A DNA stretch of 64,000 nucleotides from Prevotella sp. (GTDB lineage: Bacteria > Bacteroidota > Bacteroidia > Bacteroidales > Bacteroidaceae): assembly GCA_017847725.1 (NCBI GenBank), contig JAGAXW010000009.1, positions 32,618 to 96,617 of the forward strand, in the 5' to 3' direction. Shown here piece by piece: positions 62,370 through 64,000 of this stretch. The notes below the pieces were generated by a model. That model saw nothing but the letters and a program-made list of their open reading frames with translations. It had not been told where the DNA came from and did not search any database. The position numbers and the translations under genes were made by a program. Position 1 is the first letter of the stretch; each line of letters starts with the position of its first letter.

Positions 62370-64000
62370 ATGTACGTGCGAACCTTATTTGTTTTATTAA
62401 TCCTGATGCTCGCCTCGGGTGCTAAGGCACAGCAACAGACTGCTGCCTCCAAATCCTGTACCGTGAAGAAGGTGCAGGTGGAGCGGCTGCCCGACCTTAA
62501 CATCCCACGTAGTGGAGGAAGCACGCTGGTCATTAATGGCATCCCATACGTCATGGGAGGTCATACTTCGGGGTTCATACCCACGCCCACCGCCGAGTAT
62601 TTCGAGAACGGTGAGTGGCATGTGCTGCCTATGGCCTATACCCACGACCACGGCCTGTGCCAGCCACTTCCATCGGGCAAAGTGCTACTGGCTGCTGGTC
62701 ATGAGAAAGCCTTAGGCATAGGACAGACTTTTACCGTGGAACTTTTTGATCCTGAGACACGCACTTTTGAGGGCTACGGCTGTATGGAGAAGAAACGCTT
62801 CTTCCCTTCATCGGCCCTGCTGGCAGACGGACGTGTGCTCATCAGTGGCAACTCTTACGAGGAAGACTGCATGGAGGTGTTCGATGGTTCGCGACAGAAC
62901 AAGTTCGTCAAGGCGGTGTCGGTCTTCCGGGCTTCTCCTTTCATCTTCCCGATAGCTTCAGACGATGCCCTCGTCATAGGATGCATGGACGGACACATGG
63001 CTCTCAACTCCGATACAGTAGTTGTGGATCGCTTGAAAGGCGATGCTCCGCAGATGCCGCTGTTCAACGAGTGGTATCCCATATCCGTGCTGCTTCCCAA
63101 ACCGGCCGAAGCCAGTCGTATCAGTCGGGATTCGTGCCAGTACGCCTATCTGCTCTTGGTGCTTAACAAAAAGAGCCAAGAGGCGGCTATTGCCAAACTG
63201 GAGGGCACCGACCTTCAATTGCTGCCTACCGATTGCAGCATCCCCATGAGCGTTGAGGCAGGAGGACGCTTGGAGTGGTTCACGTCTGTCATAGTCGATC
63301 GTACTATCCACCGAGGCTATGTCGTGGGGCGTGACGAGAGATTCCATCTGTATGTCCTTGCTGTGGAGTACGACAAGCAGCCCGCTCGCCTTACTCTCTA
63401 TGAGACGGAACTACAGGATTCCCTGCCTTTCTCTACTCCTGTTCTTCTGCCCGATGGCAATTTGCTGATGACAGGCGGCGTTACCGACAATAATTTCACT
63501 CCTTTTGCCACTGCGTATCGATTCCACCTTGGTACCACCGACGATATTGAAGCAGAGGCTGGTAACGGCTGGCTCTGGCTGTCGCTACTCTTCATTGCCG
63601 TATTGACGGGCGGTGCCGCCGCTTTATGGCTCCTCAGAAGAAAACGGAAACCACAGTCTGTTGCTGTGCCTGACGACTCTACTCTGCCCGACAATCTGTT
63701 GTTGGCGCGTATCTGCGACCTGATGGAGAATGAGAAACCCTATCTGAATAGTGAGTTGAAGGTGGCCGATGTAGCCGAGATGGCAGGTACAAACAGCCGT
63801 TACGTGTCAGATTGTATCAAGGCAGCACGTGGCTGTTCCTTCTCGCAGTTCGTCAACACCTACCGTATTGGCTACGCCAAGCAGTTGCTTGTCAGTGAGC
63901 CAGACATCAAGGTGGCAGCCGTTGCGCTGCAATCGGGCTTCGCCAACGAAATGTCGTTCTTCCGCGCCTTCAAGGCCATTACCAGTATGACACCTAAGGA
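62370..64000 (+). CDS. Membrane-spanning kelch-propeller / AraC regulator, 3' end outside the window
   Basis: Open from ATG 62370 to the window edge (543 codons). Signal peptide (MYVRTLFVLLILMLASGAKA), then a periplasmic kelch-like propeller (about 40-390: TLVINGIPYVMGGHTSGFIP, KVLLAAGHEKALGIGQ, DGRVLISGNSYEED, VLLPDGNLLMTGGVTDNNF), one transmembrane helix (about 400-425, WLWLSLLFIAVLTGGAAALW), a short linker and an AraC helix-turn-helix (about 455-543: DVAEMAGTNSRYVSDCIKAA, VAAVALQSGFANEMSFFRAF). There is no kinase. Architecture and the pre-HTH text (MENEKPYLNSELKVADVAEM) parallel the regulator at 4757-7549 (METQKPYQNPELKMADVAEV). The 141 bases before it show no clear promoter. Confidence 0.8.
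   Translation, partial: MYVRTLFVLLILMLASGAKAQQQTAASKSCTVKKVQVERLPDLNIPRSGGSTLVINGIPYVMGGHTSGFIPTPTAEYFENGEWHVLPMAYTHDHGLCQPLPSGKVLLAAGHEKALGIGQTFTVELFDPETRTFEGYGCMEKKRFFPSSALLADGRVLISGNSYEEDCMEVFDGSRQNKFVKAVSVFRASPFIFPIASDDALVIGCMDGHMALNSDTVVVDRLKGDAPQMPLFNEWYPISVLLPKPAEASRISRDSCQYAYLLLVLNKKSQEAAIAKLEGTDLQLLPTDCSIPMSVEAGGRLEWFTSVIVDRTIHRGYVVGRDERFHLYVLAVEYDKQPARLTLYETELQDSLPFSTPVLLPDGNLLMTGGVTDNNFTPFATAYRFHLGTTDDIEAEAGNGWLWLSLLFIAVLTGGAAALWLLRRKRKPQSVAVPDDSTLPDNLLLARICDLMENEKPYLNSELKVADVAEMAGTNSRYVSDCIKAARGCSFSQFVNTYRIGYAKQLLVSEPDIKVAAVALQSGFANEMSFFRAFKAITSMTPK

Noticed and set aside
1-64000. CRISPR arrays, rRNA and tRNA genes
   Set aside because: No regularly spaced short repeats and no recognisable tRNA cloverleaf or rRNA segments were seen by reading; a covariance search would be needed to exclude small RNAs.

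Overview
The window looks like a chromosomal segment of a Prevotella-type Bacteroidales bacterium. Evidence for this is the presence of SusC/SusD pairs, short C-terminal sorting tails of the form LSGxR..KGxYxxNGKKxxxK, propeller-AraC membrane regulators, Bacteroidetes promoters with the -7 element TAnnTTTGC, weak Shine-Dalgarno sites, EF-G2, and roughly even GC content with GC-rich third codon positions. No rRNA, tRNA or CRISPR array was seen.

Layout. 1-1759 (minus): a C4-dicarboxylate transporter followed by a truncated TonB-plug-like gene. 1863-50414: one large polysaccharide utilisation locus (PUL). It contains a GH106 enzyme (minus), a membrane propeller-AraC regulator, an ECF sigma factor in front of an uncharacterised enzyme, GH95 and GH39 (plus), GH51 (minus), and four large secreted proteins with sorting tails (plus). 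A 59-residue peptide gene and a small inserted GNAT toxin-antitoxin-like module lie among these. The locus ends with a 20-kb minus-strand operon: heparinase II/III, two FAS1 lipoproteins, SusC, SusD, FAS1 lipoprotein, SusC, SusD, GH97. 50415-51700: a decayed region plus an overlapping small ORF and a polyvalent-type kinase gene. 51756-64000: mostly housekeeping genes (pgk, a DUF3298-like lipoprotein, an outer-membrane barrel, EF-G2, hemW), an aldo/keto reductase-lactonase-dehydrogenase trio fitting L-galactose (or L-fucose) catabolism, a broken higB with intact higA, and a second membrane AraC regulator cut by the window end.

Main discovery. Seven transcription units of the PUL start with the same bipartite element, TTAMGTA-N16-CGTAA, with invariant 16-base spacing. 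This is the geometry of an ECF sigma promoter (a -35 box, then CGTAA at -10). The only sigma gene in the window lies in the middle of these units and has no anti-sigma/FecR gene beside it. The inferred circuit is: periplasmic propeller-AraC sensor (4757-7549), then the ECF sigma gene (7718-8236, with a perfect 12-bp inverted repeat against its start codon), then GH106, GH51, all four tail-bearing secreted proteins, the small peptide and the 20-kb SusCD/FAS1/heparinase/GH97 operon. The glycan is unknown. The enzyme set (GH106, GH95, GH39, GH51, GH97, heparinase-like lyase) suggests a complex heteropolysaccharide with L-rhamnose, L-arabinose, L-galactose or L-fucose and uronic acid, for example pectin side chains.

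All calls come from reading the sequence. No database search was run.
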